A stretch of DNA of 64,000 nt from Halobacillus amylolyticus (GCF_022921115.1 NZ_CP095075.1:3856001-3920000), one strand, 5' to 3'. Shown: positions 44,093 through 54,280, numbered from the stretch's first letter. The notes: generated from the sequence alone by a model not told the origin. A program made the numbers and translations.

Positions 44093-45811
44093 CTATACTA
44101 GTTTGGCTTTTTCTTTGATGAAAGCAACAACTTCTTCTGATGTACCCATTGATAGAATCTCATCTTTATAGGAAGCTAGTTCCTGTTTAGAAAGGGATTT
44201 AATTTGTGTACGTGCAGGAAGAATGGATGTTGCACTCATACTGAACTCATCTAATCCAAGTGATAGGAGGAGCGGGATCGCAATCTCGTCACCGGCCATT
44301 TCTCCACACATGCCGGCCCATTTGCCTTCAGCGTGTGCTGACTCGATCACATTGTTTACTAAATTCAAGATAGCTGGGTTATATGGCTGATAAAGGTAAG
44401 AAACGCGTTCGTTCATACGGTCTGCAGCCATTGTGTATTGAATTAAATCATTTGTCCCAATGCTGAAGAAATCAACTTCTTTGGCGAATTGACGTGCAAT
44501 GACTGCTGTCGCAGGAATTTCTACCATCATTCCTACCTCAATTTGACCAGAGACGTCTTGTCCTTCTTGAACGAGCTTGTCCCTCTCTTCATCAAGGATG
44601 GTTTTCGCTTGGCGGAATTCCTCCAGCGTTGCGATCATTGGGAACATGATTTTTAGGTTGCCGTGAACACTGGCACGAAGTAAAGCACGCAACTGTACAC
44701 GGAAAATGTCATCACGTTCTAAGCAGAGACGAATCGCACGATAGCCAAGGAATGGATTCATCTCTTTTGGAAGTTCCAAATAATCCAGTTCTTTGTCTCC
44801 GCCGATATCGAGTGTTCGAACGACCACAGGTTTATTTCCCATTTGCTTGAGTACAGAGGAGTAAGCGTCATATTGTTCTTCTTCTGTAGGAAGTTGATTT
44901 TTCCCCATATAAAGGAACTCTGTGCGGTACAAACCTACACCTTCTCCGCCGTGACTTAATACGCCGTCCACATCTTCAGGTGTGCCGATGTTAGCAGCGA
45001 GCTCCACATGTTCACCTTCAGACGTGATCGTTGATTCATCTTTAAGTTTGGCCCATTCTTGTTTCTTCTGTTCATAATCAATGTGTTTTTGCTTGTACGT
45101 TTCAATTTCATCAGCGGAAGGATTAAGAATGATGTCTCCATCGATTCCATCGACAATGATCATGGTATCGTTCTCAGCCTGGCTTGTCACGTTCTTCGTT
45201 CCGACTACGGCTGGGATCTCAAGAGAGCGGGCCATAATAGCCGAATGGGACGTTCGACCGCCAATATCGGTTGTAAAACCTTTCACGTATTGTTTATTTA
45301 ACTGGGCTGTATCAGAAGGTGTGAGATCATCAGCGACAATAACAACTTCTTCATTGATCAATGCTGGGTCAGGGAACGTAACTTGAAGTAAATGTGCCAT
45401 GACACGCTTCGTCACGTCTTGAATATCAGCCGCACGTTCTTTCATATATTCATTGTCCATATTTTTAAACATATCAATAAACATATTGGCCGTCTCATCA
45501 AGAGCTGCCTCAGCATTTACATCATCCGATTTGATTTTATCTTCAATCGGGTTTATTAATTCTGGGTCACTTAAAACGAGCAGATGGGCAGAAAAGATTT
45601 CGGCATGTTCATCACCTAATGTTTTTTTTGTGTGGTCCTTAATTTTTTCAAGTTCGATCTTAGAAATCTCAAGTGCTTCGTGGAGCCTGCTTATTTCCTC
45701 AGCAGGCTGGTCAATTTTCGTCTTGTTGTAAGTAAGGTCTGGAGCTTCCAGACGGTACACCTTAGCAATGGCAATTCCGCTGGAAGCTGCGATCCCTTGA
45801 AGTTGTGTCAT
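44093..45811 (-). CDS. ptsI: PTS enzyme I
   Basis: Phosphoenolpyruvate-protein phosphotransferase, the entry step of the PTS: PEP phosphorylates His189, which passes phosphate to HPr. 572 aa. The active-site GGRTSHSAI holds His189; the C-terminal PEP-binding barrel has GMMVEIPA and [20 protein letters not shown] precedes the ATG at 45811. It starts 4 nt after ptsH and ends the fruR-fruK-fruA-ptsH-ptsI cluster. No clear terminator follows. Confidence 0.97.
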   Translation of the reverse strand: MTQLQGIAASSGIAIAKVYRLEAPDLTYNKTKIDQPAEEISRLHEALEISKIELEKIKDHTKKTLGDEHAEIFSAHLLVLSDPELINPIEDKIKSDDVNAEAALDETANMFIDMFKNMDNEYMKERAADIQDVTKRVMAHLLQVTFPDPALINEEVVIVADDLTPSDTAQLNKQYVKGFTTDIGGRTSHSAIMARSLEIPAVVGTKNVTSQAENDTMIIVDGIDGDIILNPSADEIETYKQKHIDYEQKKQEWAKLKDESTITSEGEHVELAANIGTPEDVDGVLSHGGEGVGLYRTEFLYMGKNQLPTEEEQYDAYSSVLKQMGNKPVVVRTLDIGGDKELDYLELPKEMNPFLGYRAIRLCLERDDIFRVQLRALLRASVHGNLKIMFPMIATLEEFRQAKTILDEERDKLVQEGQDVSGQIEVGMMVEIPATAVIARQFAKEVDFFSIGTNDLIQYTMAADRMNERVSYLYQPYNPAILNLVNNVIESAHAEGKWAGMCGEMAGDEIAIPLLLSLGLDEFSMSATSILPARTQIKSLSKQELASYKDEILSMGTSEEVVAFIKEKAKLV

Positions 45812-45815
45812 ACAA

Positions 45816-46082
45816 TTATTCCCCCAAGCCTTCATTCTTCATTGTGCTTGCTAAGTGATCGATGGCTTCTTGCTCGTCACTGCCTTCAGCTGTAAGTTTA
45901 ACTTCAGCACCAGCCGGGATGCCAAGGCTCATAATGCCCATAATGGATTTCAGGTTTACGGACTTCTCTTTGTAATGAAGATTTATATCAGACTCGTACT
46001 TCCCTGCATTTTGTACAAGTACTGTTGCTGGACGAGCATGAACTCCGTCTGCTGATGTAATGTTAAATGTTTTTTCTACCAT
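45816..46082 (-). CDS. ptsH: Phosphocarrier protein HPr
   Basis: 88 aa. His15 in GVHARPA accepts phosphate from EI, and Ser46 in [12 protein letters not shown] is the HprK regulatory site. GAGGA precedes the ATG at 46082. Located between fruA and ptsI instead of the ptsG-ptsH-ptsI order of B. subtilis; its expression may therefore be tied to FruR. Gap to fruA is 57 nt, with no certain promoter seen there. Confidence 0.97.
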   Translation of the reverse strand: MVEKTFNITSADGVHARPATVLVQNAGKYESDINLHYKEKSVNLKSIMGIMSLGIPAGAEVKLTAEGSDEQEAIDHLASTMKNEGLGE

Positions 46083-46139
46083 GATAATTCCTCCTTGATA
46101 AATAGGTACTAAGTGCAAAGATACCCTAACTATACTATT

Positions 46140-48029
46140 TTAAGCTTTTCTGAGGTCCTTTTTCAAGAATCCTACAATAATTGCACCGACAATCGAGCCA
46201 ATTGCGATGGCTAAAATGTAGAGCAATGCTTGGGTCAAGCCGCCTTGAACTAATCCAATTACCACGATACCTCCGTGTGGGGCAGTAAGATGAATGCTGA
46301 ACAATGTCGTCAGCATGCCTGTTAATGCTGAACCTACGACCATTGAAGGAATAACTCTGGCTGGGTCAGCTGCAGCAAAAGGAATGGCACCCTCTGTAAT
46401 GAAAAAGGCTCCAAGGGCATAAGCTGTCTTCCCTGTTTCGCGTTCTTGCTCTGTATATTTATTTTTGAAAAGTGTTGTTGATAATGCCATTGCTAATGGA
46501 GGAACCATACCTCCGGCCATTACCACTGCTATAAATTCATAGTTACCAGCTTCAAGTGTAGCTAATCCAAAGGTATAAGCTGCTTTATTAATAGGGCCGC
46601 CCATGTCAATAGCCATCATTCCACCTAAAAGAAGTCCAACGAGAGCGATGTTCGCGCCGCCAAGTCCTTCAAGCCAGCTCAGCAATCCAGTATAAATACT
46701 AGTCAAAGGCGGGTTAATGAGTAACATAATCATCCCTGTAGCAAAAATGGATAAAACAGGGTAGAAGAGAACAGTTTTTAATCCATCAAGTACATCAGGC
46801 AATCCTTCAAGCATCTTTTTAATGCCAAGTGTAAGATAACCAGCTAAGAAACCAGCAATTAAACCGCCTAAGAAGCCGGAACCTGTGCCGTCAGTGCCCG
46901 AAGTAATCGCAATTAAACCACCAACCATACCTGGGGCAAAACCAGGGCGATCAGCAATACTTGAAGCGATAAAACCAGCTAATACCGGTACGAGCAGGAA
47001 TAATGCATTGCCACTTCCGATAGTATTCAACATTTCGGCGAAGCGGTTGTATTGATCACTGGCTGGATCGGCTGAGTTGATACCAAAGAAGAAAGAGATC
47101 GCAAGTAGGATACCACCACCGACGACAAATGGAAGCATGTTTGAGACACCATTCATTAAGTGTTTGTAAAAACCTGTACGTTGATTCTTCTCACCAGAGG
47201 AAGCTTCCGAGTTACTTCCATCACTTTTGTAAATGGGAGCATCCTTGTTGACAGCTTTATTTATAAGCTCTTTCGGTTCATGAATGGCTTTTGCAACAGG
47301 AACTTCAATAACTGGTTTGCCATCGAATCCACTCATATCAACTTTCGTATCAGCCGCTACGATGATCGCGTCTGCCTGTTCTATATCATCCGCTGTTAAG
47401 CGGTTTTTAACTCCGCTTGAACCGTTCGTCTGGACCTTAATCGTAATATCCATTTCTTTGGCTGTATCTTTCAACTTATCTGCAGCCATATACGTATGGG
47501 CGATACCAGTAGGGCAAGCAGTTATGGCAAGGATTTTGCCGCTAGGAGAACTAACTTCTTCGTCCTCATCTTCCTCTGCTTCTTTTTCATTGATTGCTTC
47601 AATAACATCACTTTCCGTTTTAGCAGTTTCCAGCTTAGCGCGGAAATTTTTATCCATTAGGAAAGAGGACAACCGTGATAGTGTTTCTAAATGGGTTTGA
47701 TTCGCTCCTTCTGATGCGGCAATCATGAAAAAGAGATTCGTAGGCTGCCCGTCTAAGGATTCGTAATCAAGTCCTTCCTGTGAACGACCAAAGGCAATAG
47801 CAGGCTCTGCGACTGCAGAAGTCTTTGCGTGTGGGATGGCAATCCCTTCACCAATTCCTGTTGTACTTTGTTGCTCACGTGCTTCAATCGCTTGCTTGTA
47901 CTCATCCCGATCGGAGAGCTTTCCTGCTTGGTCTAACTTTCCAATCAACTCATCAATTGCTTCTGGTTTTGAAGAAGCACTCATATTTAAGACGATCGTA
48001 TTTGTTGTTAATAGATCAGTAATTTTCAT
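46140..48029 (-). CDS. fruA: PTS fructose transporter subunit IIABC
   Basis: Imports fructose as fructose-1-phosphate. 629 aa in the order EIIA (1-150, phosphorylated His67 in IAIPHAKT), acidic linker (about 150-162), EIIB (165-265, Cys172 in ACPTGIAHTYMA), EIIC (about 300-625, eight to ten membrane helices). AAGGAGGG precedes the ATG at 48029, which overlaps fruK by 14 nt. An upstream in-frame extension from 48083 is inside fruK and unlikely. Confidence 0.96.
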   Translation of the reverse strand: MKITDLLTTNTIVLNMSASSKPEAIDELIGKLDQAGKLSDRDEYKQAIEAREQQSTTGIGEGIAIPHAKTSAVAEPAIAFGRSQEGLDYESLDGQPTNLFFMIAASEGANQTHLETLSRLSSFLMDKNFRAKLETAKTESDVIEAINEKEAEEDEDEEVSSPSGKILAITACPTGIAHTYMAADKLKDTAKEMDITIKVQTNGSSGVKNRLTADDIEQADAIIVAADTKVDMSGFDGKPVIEVPVAKAIHEPKELINKAVNKDAPIYKSDGSNSEASSGEKNQRTGFYKHLMNGVSNMLPFVVGGGILLAISFFFGINSADPASDQYNRFAEMLNTIGSGNALFLLVPVLAGFIASSIADRPGFAPGMVGGLIAITSGTDGTGSGFLGGLIAGFLAGYLTLGIKKMLEGLPDVLDGLKTVLFYPVLSIFATGMIMLLINPPLTSIYTGLLSWLEGLGGANIALVGLLLGGMMAIDMGGPINKAAYTFGLATLEAGNYEFIAVVMAGGMVPPLAMALSTTLFKNKYTEQERETGKTAYALGAFFITEGAIPFAAADPARVIPSMVVGSALTGMLTTLFSIHLTAPHGGIVVIGLVQGGLTQALLYILAIAIGSIVGAIIVGFLKKDLRKA

Positions 48030-48957
48030 TGGTAATTCCCTCCTTGAATAATGGGATAATCTTAACTTGATTAAGCAGTTCATCTACGTCCGATTGCTGA
48101 CATAAGTCATCTTGGAAAGCAGTGGCACTTCCTGCAGCAACACCATATCTAAATGCTTCTTCCAGCTTTTTGTTTAAAGTAAGTGCGGATATAAAACCTG
48201 CGACAACAGAATCACCTGCTCCCACTGAATTTTTAACTTTACCCTGAGGGACAGTCGCAAACAGCTGCTGATGTTCGTTTACATAAACAGCTCCTTTGCC
48301 GCCCATTGAAACGATGACATGCTTGGCTCCCTGCTGAACGAGCTTTTGAGCATAATGGGCTGCTTCTTCTTTTGTTTTAATCGTTGTATTAAACAATTCA
48401 CCAAGTTCATGATCGTTTGGTTTTAATAAGAAAATCGACTTTCCGACAAGCTGTGTTAAGGCTTGACCTGAAGTGTCTGCAACAAGTAAAACTCCGTTCG
48501 CTGTACATAAATCCGCTATTTTTAAGTAAAAATCCTTTGGTAAAGAGGAAGGAACACTTCCAGCCAAGATGAGAGTATCATCGGCTTTAAGTTGTTTGAT
48601 TTGTGTAAGCAATTCATCAAGTTGACTTCTTGATATCTCTGGACCGGGTCCATTTATTTCAGACTCCTCGTCGCCCTTTAGCTTTACATTGATCCGTGTA
48701 TATTGACCTGTATCAACAAAGTTGTGCTTTATCCCTTCTTTGGCTAAAAAATTGGTAATAAATTGACCTGTAAATTTACCAAGGTAGCCGAGGGCAATGG
48801 ATTGAACGGTAAGTCTTGCCATAACTCGGGAAACGTTAATTCCTTTTCCGCCAGGGTAATATAATGCTCTATCCGCCCGATTCAGTTCACCTATATTGAA
48901 GTCATTCACGTGCATGACATAGTCGATAGAAGGATTTAGTGTGCAAGTGTAGATCAT
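48016..48957 (-). CDS. fruK: 1-phosphofructokinase
   Basis: PfkB-family kinase turning fructose-1-phosphate into fructose-1,6-bisphosphate. 313 aa. N-terminal TLNPSIDYVM, PGGKGINVSR, and the catalytic GAGDSVVAGF near residue 245-255. ATG overlaps the fruR stop (ATGA), so translation is coupled. Middle gene of the fructose operon; its product is also the CggR effector. Confidence 0.95.
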   Translation of the reverse strand: MIYTCTLNPSIDYVMHVNDFNIGELNRADRALYYPGGKGINVSRVMARLTVQSIALGYLGKFTGQFITNFLAKEGIKHNFVDTGQYTRINVKLKGDEESEINGPGPEISRSQLDELLTQIKQLKADDTLILAGSVPSSLPKDFYLKIADLCTANGVLLVADTSGQALTQLVGKSIFLLKPNDHELGELFNTTIKTKEEAAHYAQKLVQQGAKHVIVSMGGKGAVYVNEHQQLFATVPQGKVKNSVGAGDSVVAGFISALTLNKKLEEAFRYGVAAGSATAFQDDLCQQSDVDELLNQVKIIPLFKEGITNENY

Positions 48958-49703
48958 GTTGTCACAACCTTTAAGCTAGTTTTTTCATTGTAAGATGTAT
49001 ATAAAATTCCTTGATAATTGGTAATAATATTGGCTTCTTCTAATTCGGCAATTTTTGAAAAAGCTACTTCCTCGAACTTAGAATGGTCAGCAAGCACAAA
49101 CCTTTTTTGAGAAAGGGATAAGGCCAGGCTTTTAATAGCAGCTTCTTCCGGGTCTGGAGTCGTAAAGCCATCTTCAAGGGTAATGCCGTTCACTCCAAGA
49201 AAGCACTGGTCGAATCGATATTGTTCTAAGTTTTTAAGAGCGCCTGTACCAACGACGGCTCTTGTTCTTTGTTTTACATAGCCTCCAAGCACATAAGTAT
49301 CTATGGAGTAATCTGTAAGCACATCTAAATGATTTAGACCATTCGTTACGACCGTGATATCTTTGCCAGATAAATATGAGATCATTTCATAAGTAGTTGA
49401 GCCGGCATCGATAAAAATGCAATCCCCTTCTTTAACCAGTGACGAAGCTAAGCTTGCGATCATATTCTTCTCCTGTTGGTGCTTTGTTGTTTTCTCGCCC
49501 ATACTAGGTTCTTCGCTAGTTCTCTGTCTTATAGAAGCACCACCGTGTACCCGTTTAAGCTTCCCTAATTGTTCCAACTGATCCAAATCACGTCTGATCG
49601 TCGATTCAGAAGCTGCTGTACGTTCAACAAGTTGTTTTATTTTCACAGTGTGATGATCATGTACCGTTTCAAGTATTAACCGATGTCGTTCAGGAGTTAA
49701 CAA
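48954..49703 (-). CDS. fruR: DeoR-family fructose operon repressor FruR
   Basis: 249 aa. DeoR helix-turn-helix at about 6-57 (IKQLVERTAASESTIRRDLDQLE) and a C-terminal sugar-phosphate sensor domain with FIDAGSTTYEM and GVNGITLEDGF. TTG start with GGAGGGG upstream. First gene of the operon; repeated TTGA boxes just upstream are likely its own operators, the effector probably fructose-1-phosphate. Confidence 0.92.
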   Translation of the reverse strand: MLTPERHRLILETVHDHHTVKIKQLVERTAASESTIRRDLDQLEQLGKLKRVHGGASIRQRTSEEPSMGEKTTKHQQEKNMIASLASSLVKEGDCIFIDAGSTTYEMISYLSGKDITVVTNGLNHLDVLTDYSIDTYVLGGYVKQRTRAVVGTGALKNLEQYRFDQCFLGVNGITLEDGFTTPDPEEAAIKSLALSLSQKRFVLADHSKFEEVAFSKIAELEEANIITNYQGILYTSYNEKTSLKVVTT

Positions 49704-49735
49704 GAATTCCCCTCCTTTCTTAGCTCTTTATCCCT

Positions 49736-49764
49736 ATTGTAAAGTAAGCCCTTACAGAATTCAA
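49736..49764 (-). promoter_or_regulatory. fruRKA-ptsHI promoter
   Basis: On the minus strand TTGAAT, 17 nt, TACAAT ends 33 nt before the fruR start. Confidence 0.65.
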
Positions 49765-49825
49765 TCATAAAAAGTCATTTTTAATCAAAAACGGTCAATT
49801 ATGCGTCAAAAACTATCAATTTCTG
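49765..49825 (-). promoter_or_regulatory. Candidate FruR operator: direct TTGA/TGA repeats every ~10 bp
   Basis: On the plus strand TCA occurs at 49765, 49775, 49785, 49795, 49806 and 49816, alternating TCAAAAAC-type and TCAATTT-type boxes, so TTTTTGA/AATTGA on the fruR strand. They abut the -35 box. DeoR-family repressors often bind such direct repeats, which supports FruR binding; not proven. Confidence 0.55.
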
Positions 49826-49955
49826 CTGCAGTAAATGACTGATCACATTTTAAATTCCCAAACAAAATTCATAGATCTAACTATAGATATTTAGATCTCG
49901 AAGGTATCCCAAATGTCCCCGGAGGTCTACTTAGATTGAACTAGTTTAAATTTTC

Positions 49956-49984
49956 TTGCTGAATGTAGTGTTTTATGCTACATT
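49956..49984 (+). promoter_or_regulatory. Possible secG promoter with inverted repeat
   Basis: TTGCTG, 17 nt, TACATT lies 44 nt before secG. AATGTAG (49962-49968) and CTACATT (49978-49984) form an inverted repeat that spans spacer and -10. Upstream, AGATCTAA and TTAGATCT-like arms (about 49873-49898) form another. Confidence 0.35.
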
Positions 49985-50027
49985 TAAGAATAGTTATTTG
50001 TACGTCTTTAGGAGGTGTTGGCACATC

Positions 50028-50261
50028 ATGGAAACACTTGCAATTACTTTACTAGCCGTTGATACGATTGCATTAATTGTTCTTGTGCTATTGCAATCAG
50101 GGAAGAGTGCTGGTTTATCTGGAGCGATCTCTGGGGGAGCTGAGCAGTTGTTTGGTAAGCAAAAAGCCCGCGGTATCGATGCTGTTTTGCATCGGGCTAC
50201 CGTCGTGACAGGAGTACTTTTCTTTGTACTTGCTTTTTTAGCCACCTACGTTTTAGGATAA
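50028..50261 (+). CDS. secG: Preprotein translocase subunit SecG
   Basis: 77 aa with two membrane helices (about 2-22 and 55-76) joined by a glycine-rich loop ([20 protein letters not shown]), characteristic of SecG, which assists SecYEG protein export. ATG at 50028 behind AGGAGGTG at somewhat long spacing; the longer upstream frame is not family-like. Begins the conserved order secG-est-rnr-smpB-ssrA. Confidence 0.95.
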   Translation: METLAITLLAVDTIALIVLVLLQSGKSAGLSGAISGGAEQLFGKQKARGIDAVLHRATVVTGVLFFVLAFLATYVLG

Positions 50262-50280
50262 TTCTATAATGGATTAAAGA

Positions 50281-50312
50281 AGCCGTGCTGTAGGACAAGC
50301 GCGGCTTTTGTT
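50281..50312 (+). terminator. secG terminator
   Basis: AGCCGTGCT pairs with AGCGCGGCT (9 bp, one wobble) followed by TTTTG. Confidence 0.75.
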
Positions 50313-50334
50313 ATGGCTTAGGAAATTATAAAAA

Positions 50335-50630
50335 GCAAGACACGAAAGACTAGTCAATCGCCTCCGTGGCCCACAGGAAGTGGGGTCGTTCGACGTTGAA
50401 ACAGGATGTTTCGAACTTAGTCGAACATCCTTGAAATCTCCTCCACTGCGCCGCTCATCTTGGGCCCGCAGGACGCGGGTCAGTTTGACGTTGGCACATG
50501 CCCCACAGGACGTGAGGTAGTTCGGTGTTGGCACAGGACGTGCCGTTCTTAACCGAACTTCCTTGAACCCGGTCTTAGTCGAACTTCCTCTGTCGTGTCT
50601 ACCAGGGCGCCCCGGCGCTTTTGTTATGGG
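50335..50630. repeat. Composite repeat block between secG and the esterase gene
   Basis: About 300 bp without a gene. It contains near-repeats of CACAGGACGTG / CCACAGGAAGTG, several TnnTCGAACTT or ACCGAACTT lines, a hairpin AGGATGTTTCGA with TCGAACATCCT (about 50403-50431), and at its end CTTCCTCTGTCGTGTCTACC plus GCGCTTTTGTT, shared with 42530-42580. Higher GC than its surroundings. Confidence 0.55.
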
Positions 50631-50741
50631 AAAACAGGATTTAATGTGATTGATGACTGAATTTGGTAAGATAGAAACATTGCGAATGAAGAATGAATTT
50701 TTTAAATATGGAAATAGTTGAAGTAAGGAGAGCAAAAGGAT

Positions 50742-51485
50742 ATGAAAATAAAACAACCAGAACCATTCACATTTGAAGGAGGAGAGCGTGCGGTACTCTT
50801 GCTCCACGGTTTTACAGGGCATTCTGCGGATGTTCGTATGCTAGGGCGCTTTCTACAAAAGCACGGCTATACAACCCATGCTCCGATTTACCGCGGACAT
50901 GGGCAAGAACTGGAAGCACTGATCGACGTGACACCTGAACAATGGTGGGCGGATGTTCAAGATGCGATGAATCACTTGCGTGAGCTAGGATATGAACAGA
51001 TTGCGGTAGCCGGACTCTCGCTCGGTGGGGTTCTTGGACTGAAACTTGCATACTCAGAGGCAATTAAGGGTATTGTGACGATGTGTGCCCCGATGTTCTT
51101 TGATAATGAAACACAATTGACACAAGGTTTTCAATTCAAAGCTAAGCAATACAAGCAGCTTGAAGGTAAAGATAAAAAGACGATAGAGAAGGAAGTACAG
51201 CAATTATTAGCTCAATCAGAAGATATGTTTAAGCAGCTTGGTAAACTTATTACAAGCGTTCATAATGAAGTGGATCAAATTTACACGCCTGCTTTCGTCG
51301 TTCAGGCAGAACAAGATGAAATGATTAACACGGAAAGTGCGAATTATATCTATGAGCAAATTGAGTCGGATCAAAAAGATATCAAATGGTACAAAAACTC
51401 TGGCCACGTGATCACAATGGACAAGGAAAAGGAACAGCTTCATGAGGACATCCTTACTTTTCTGGAATCCCTTGATTGGTCCTGA
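50742..51485 (+). CDS. est: Carboxylesterase (Est30/YvaK type)
   Basis: 247 aa alpha/beta hydrolase for short-chain esters, cytoplasmic. Oxyanion-hole LLHGFTG at about 20-26, nucleophile Ser93 in GLSLGG, catalytic Asp in QAEQDEMI and His in NSGHVIT. GGAGAG precedes the ATG. Placed between secG and rnr as in other Bacillaceae. Confidence 0.93.
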   Translation: MKIKQPEPFTFEGGERAVLLLHGFTGHSADVRMLGRFLQKHGYTTHAPIYRGHGQELEALIDVTPEQWWADVQDAMNHLRELGYEQIAVAGLSLGGVLGLKLAYSEAIKGIVTMCAPMFFDNETQLTQGFQFKAKQYKQLEGKDKKTIEKEVQQLLAQSEDMFKQLGKLITSVHNEVDQIYTPAFVVQAEQDEMINTESANYIYEQIESDQKDIKWYKNSGHVITMDKEKEQLHEDILTFLESLDWS

Positions 51486-51525
51486 GCCTAGGGTCTTGTG
51501 CTTTACTTGAAGGAGGTAAGGCAAG

Positions 51526-53814
51526 ATGAATACAGAACTAAAACAGCAGATACGTGACTATTTTAACGAAACGGCCTCAAAGCCATTATCTGTACAGGAG
51601 CTGGAAGAAGCCTTGGAACTTACAGATAAGAATGAATTTAAAGATCTTATGAAGGCTTTAAATTCTCTGGAGGAAGAAGGAGAGCTTGTCCGAACGAGAA
51701 AGAACCGTTTTGGGCTCCCGGAAAAGATGAACCTCATACGTGGTAAAATTCAAATGCATGCCAAGGGATTTGCGTTCTTAATCCCCGAGGATGATGACAA
51801 GGATGATGTGTACATACATCACTCTGACTTACATTCAGCCATGAATAACGATAAGGTTCTCGTCCGGGTAGAAAAGCGAGATGAAAATGGACAGCGGCCA
51901 GAGGGAACAGTGATTCGAATTGTTGAGCGTGCGACCACACGAGTCGTGGGGACATATGAATCAAGCCGAAACTTTGGCTTTGTCGTTGCGGATGATAAAC
52001 GGATTCCAAATGATATATTCATTCCCAAAGGACAAACAAACGGAGCAGCAGATGGGCATAAGGTCATTGTATCGATTACCAAGTTCCCTGAAGAGCGAAT
52101 GAGTGCAGAAGGGGAAATCGTTGAAATTCTTGGCCATAAAAATGATCCAGGAATTGATATTATTTCGATTATTCATAAACACGGAATTAAAACGGAATTT
52201 CCCGAGGAGGTACTTGGACAGGCAGGGGAAGCCCCAGACCAAATTTCAGAAGATGAAATTAAAAATCGCCGGGACCTCCGTGATGAAATGATCGTCACGA
52301 TTGATGGGGCTGATGCCAAAGACTTGGATGATGCCGTAACAGTAAAACAGCTTGATAATGGAAATTATAAATTAGGTGTCCACATTGCCGATGTTACTTA
52401 TTATGTCGAGGAGAATTCCGCGATCGATAAAGAAGCTCGCGAGCGCGCAACAAGTGTTTATTTAGTTGATCGGGTCATTCCAATGATTCCACACCGATTA
52501 TCAAATGGGATTTGTTCACTGAACCCACAAGTAGACCGTTTAACCCTATCGTGTGAGATGGAAATCAACAGCCGTGGTGACGTAGTAGGCCATGAAATTT
52601 TTCAAAGTGTAATTAAGACAAATGAACGAATGACCTATAAGGATGTTAATTCGATTTTAGAAGATAATGACGAAGCATTAATCGAGCGGTATAAAGATCT
52701 TGTGCCCATGTTCCGTGAGATGGAAGGATTGGCGGCAACCCTTCGTAACAAACGTTTTGGTCGTGGGGCAATTGATTTTGACTTTAAAGAAGCGGGCGTT
52801 ATTGTAGATGAAGAGGGTAAAGCTGTCGATGTCAAATTGCGTGAGCGATCTGTAGCAGAGCGCCTAATCGAAGAGTTCATGCTGGCAGCCAACGAAACAG
52901 TTGCTGAGCACTTCCACTGGATGGATGTGCCGTTTATCCATCGTGTTCACGAAGATCCAGATGAGTCAAAATTACAAAACTTCTTTGAATTTGTAGCCAA
53001 TTTAGGTTTTTCCGTGAAGGGAACTGCTGATAACATTCATCCCCAAGCACTGCAAAAGGTACTTGAAGAAGTTAAAGAGACACATGAGGAAATGATTATT
53101 TCAAAACTCATGCTTCGCTCTATGCAACAAGCAAAATACGATCCGCAAAGTCTCGGTCACTTCGGCTTATCAACAGAGTTCTATACCCATTTCACCTCAC
53201 CGATTCGTCGTTATCCCGACTTAATTGTGCATCGATTAATTCGAACCTATCTGGTGGAAGACCGCTTAGATTATAAAACACGGAAGCATTGGAAGGATCA
53301 ATTGCCTGAAATAGCCAAACATTCTTCAGAGATGGAAAGAGCCGCGGTTGATGCTGAACGCGAAACAGATGACCTGAAAAAGGCAGAATATATGGAAGAT
53401 AAAATAGGTGAAGAGTTTGATGGTGTGGTTAGCTCAGTAACTAGCTTTGGATTGTTTGTTGAACTGCCGAACACAGTGGAAGGACTCGTTCATGTAAGTA
53501 CGCTGACAGATGACTACTATAACTTCCAAGAAAAGCAATTTGCTATGATTGGGGAAAGGACCGGCAACATCTTCAGAATTGGTGATGAAATTACCATAAA
53601 AGTCGTCAATGTGAATTTGGATGAGCGGGTAGTAGATTTTGAAGTGGTTGGAATGAAGCCAAGAAAAGAACGAGAACGTAAAGCTCGTCCTAAGCAAATA
53701 CAGTCAGAAGCACCCGATAAGAAAAAAAATAAGAAAAAGACTAAACAAAAGGGGAACAAACCTTTCTTTCGCAACAAAGGAGTGCCAAAAAAAGGCCGCA
53801 AGAAGAAAAAGTAA
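51526..53814 (+). CDS. rnr: Ribonuclease R
   Basis: Processive 3'-5' exoribonuclease that degrades structured RNA and works with trans-translation. 762 aa: N-terminal winged helix (1-60), cold-shock domains (about 65-220), RNB catalytic domain with [12 protein letters not shown] around 260-271, S1 domain (about 620-705) and a Lys/Arg-rich tail. GGAGG precedes the ATG. Clustered with smpB and ssrA, which fits its role in degrading non-stop mRNA. Confidence 0.97.
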   Translation: MNTELKQQIRDYFNETASKPLSVQELEEALELTDKNEFKDLMKALNSLEEEGELVRTRKNRFGLPEKMNLIRGKIQMHAKGFAFLIPEDDDKDDVYIHHSDLHSAMNNDKVLVRVEKRDENGQRPEGTVIRIVERATTRVVGTYESSRNFGFVVADDKRIPNDIFIPKGQTNGAADGHKVIVSITKFPEERMSAEGEIVEILGHKNDPGIDIISIIHKHGIKTEFPEEVLGQAGEAPDQISEDEIKNRRDLRDEMIVTIDGADAKDLDDAVTVKQLDNGNYKLGVHIADVTYYVEENSAIDKEARERATSVYLVDRVIPMIPHRLSNGICSLNPQVDRLTLSCEMEINSRGDVVGHEIFQSVIKTNERMTYKDVNSILEDNDEALIERYKDLVPMFREMEGLAATLRNKRFGRGAIDFDFKEAGVIVDEEGKAVDVKLRERSVAERLIEEFMLAANETVAEHFHWMDVPFIHRVHEDPDESKLQNFFEFVANLGFSVKGTADNIHPQALQKVLEEVKETHEEMIISKLMLRSMQQAKYDPQSLGHFGLSTEFYTHFTSPIRRYPDLIVHRLIRTYLVEDRLDYKTRKHWKDQLPEIAKHSSEMERAAVDAERETDDLKKAEYMEDKIGEEFDGVVSSVTSFGLFVELPNTVEGLVHVSTLTDDYYNFQEKQFAMIGERTGNIFRIGDEITIKVVNVNLDERVVDFEVVGMKPRKERERKARPKQIQSEAPDKKKNKKKTKQKGNKPFFRNKGVPKKGRKKKK

Positions 53815-53817
53815 CAA

Positions 53818-53848
53818 AAAAGCGCGCGGAATTACCTCCCGCGCGTTA
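53818..53848. terminator. Terminator between rnr and the convergent gene
   Basis: GCGCGCGG and CCCGCGCG(T) pair across the loop; the minus-strand copy ends in a T6 run, so it is strongest for the minus-strand gene. Confidence 0.75.
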
Positions 53849-53849
53849 G

Positions 53850-54272
53850 TTATTTCCATGTGCCATAAAGGACCCAAGGATCTTGAACCTCATATGGTGC
53901 CAAGTCAGGGATGTTTTTGAAACCTTGATTAGAGAAGTCAATCCAACAGCCATAGTTGTCGGGATTTTTCCGCCAATGGTCAAGAATGGTATCAAAGAAG
54001 CCTGGCTGCTCATAATGATCATTCCAGAAATATTTTGTGTGAGAATACTGATCCTTTTTTTGATCATTCTTTATCAAAACAAACCTGGATTGACCAGGAT
54101 TCACGTACATACTTGCATCCTCTAAGTATCCATCTGTAAAAAAGGCCTTGTCATATGGAAAAGAGTAATAGCATTCATATGGGAATAATCCGAGTTCATT
54201 ATCTGACAGATTGAGTAAAAGCGAACGCTTTTGAGTCACATCATGCACTTCTTCCCATACAGGCCCAGGCAT
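53850..54272 (-). CDS. Unrecognised 140-aa protein, perhaps the C-terminal half of the upstream GNAT protein
   Basis: Soluble and rich in aromatic residues, with NELGLFPYECYY and KYFWNDHYEQPGFF. I cannot name a family. The frame stays open upstream of its first ATG and, read further back, gives DTDSPDLLKGH joined to the point where the upstream GNAT frame ends, so both may be one ~290-aa protein split by a 1-nt loss near 54308. A short AAAAGG lies before the ATG, so an independent gene cannot be excluded. Confidence 0.5.
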   Translation of the reverse strand: MPGPVWEEVHDVTQKRSLLLNLSDNELGLFPYECYYSFPYDKAFFTDGYLEDASMYVNPGQSRFVLIKNDQKKDQYSHTKYFWNDHYEQPGFFDTILDHWRKNPDNYGCWIDFSNQGFKNIPDLAPYEVQDPWVLYGTWK

Positions 54273-54280
54273 ATGGCCTT

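Noticed and set aside
50274..50822. 182-codon open frame on the minus strand over the secG-est gap
   Set aside because: It overlaps the secG terminator, the repeat block and the start of the esterase gene, has no ribosome site and no protein-like composition.
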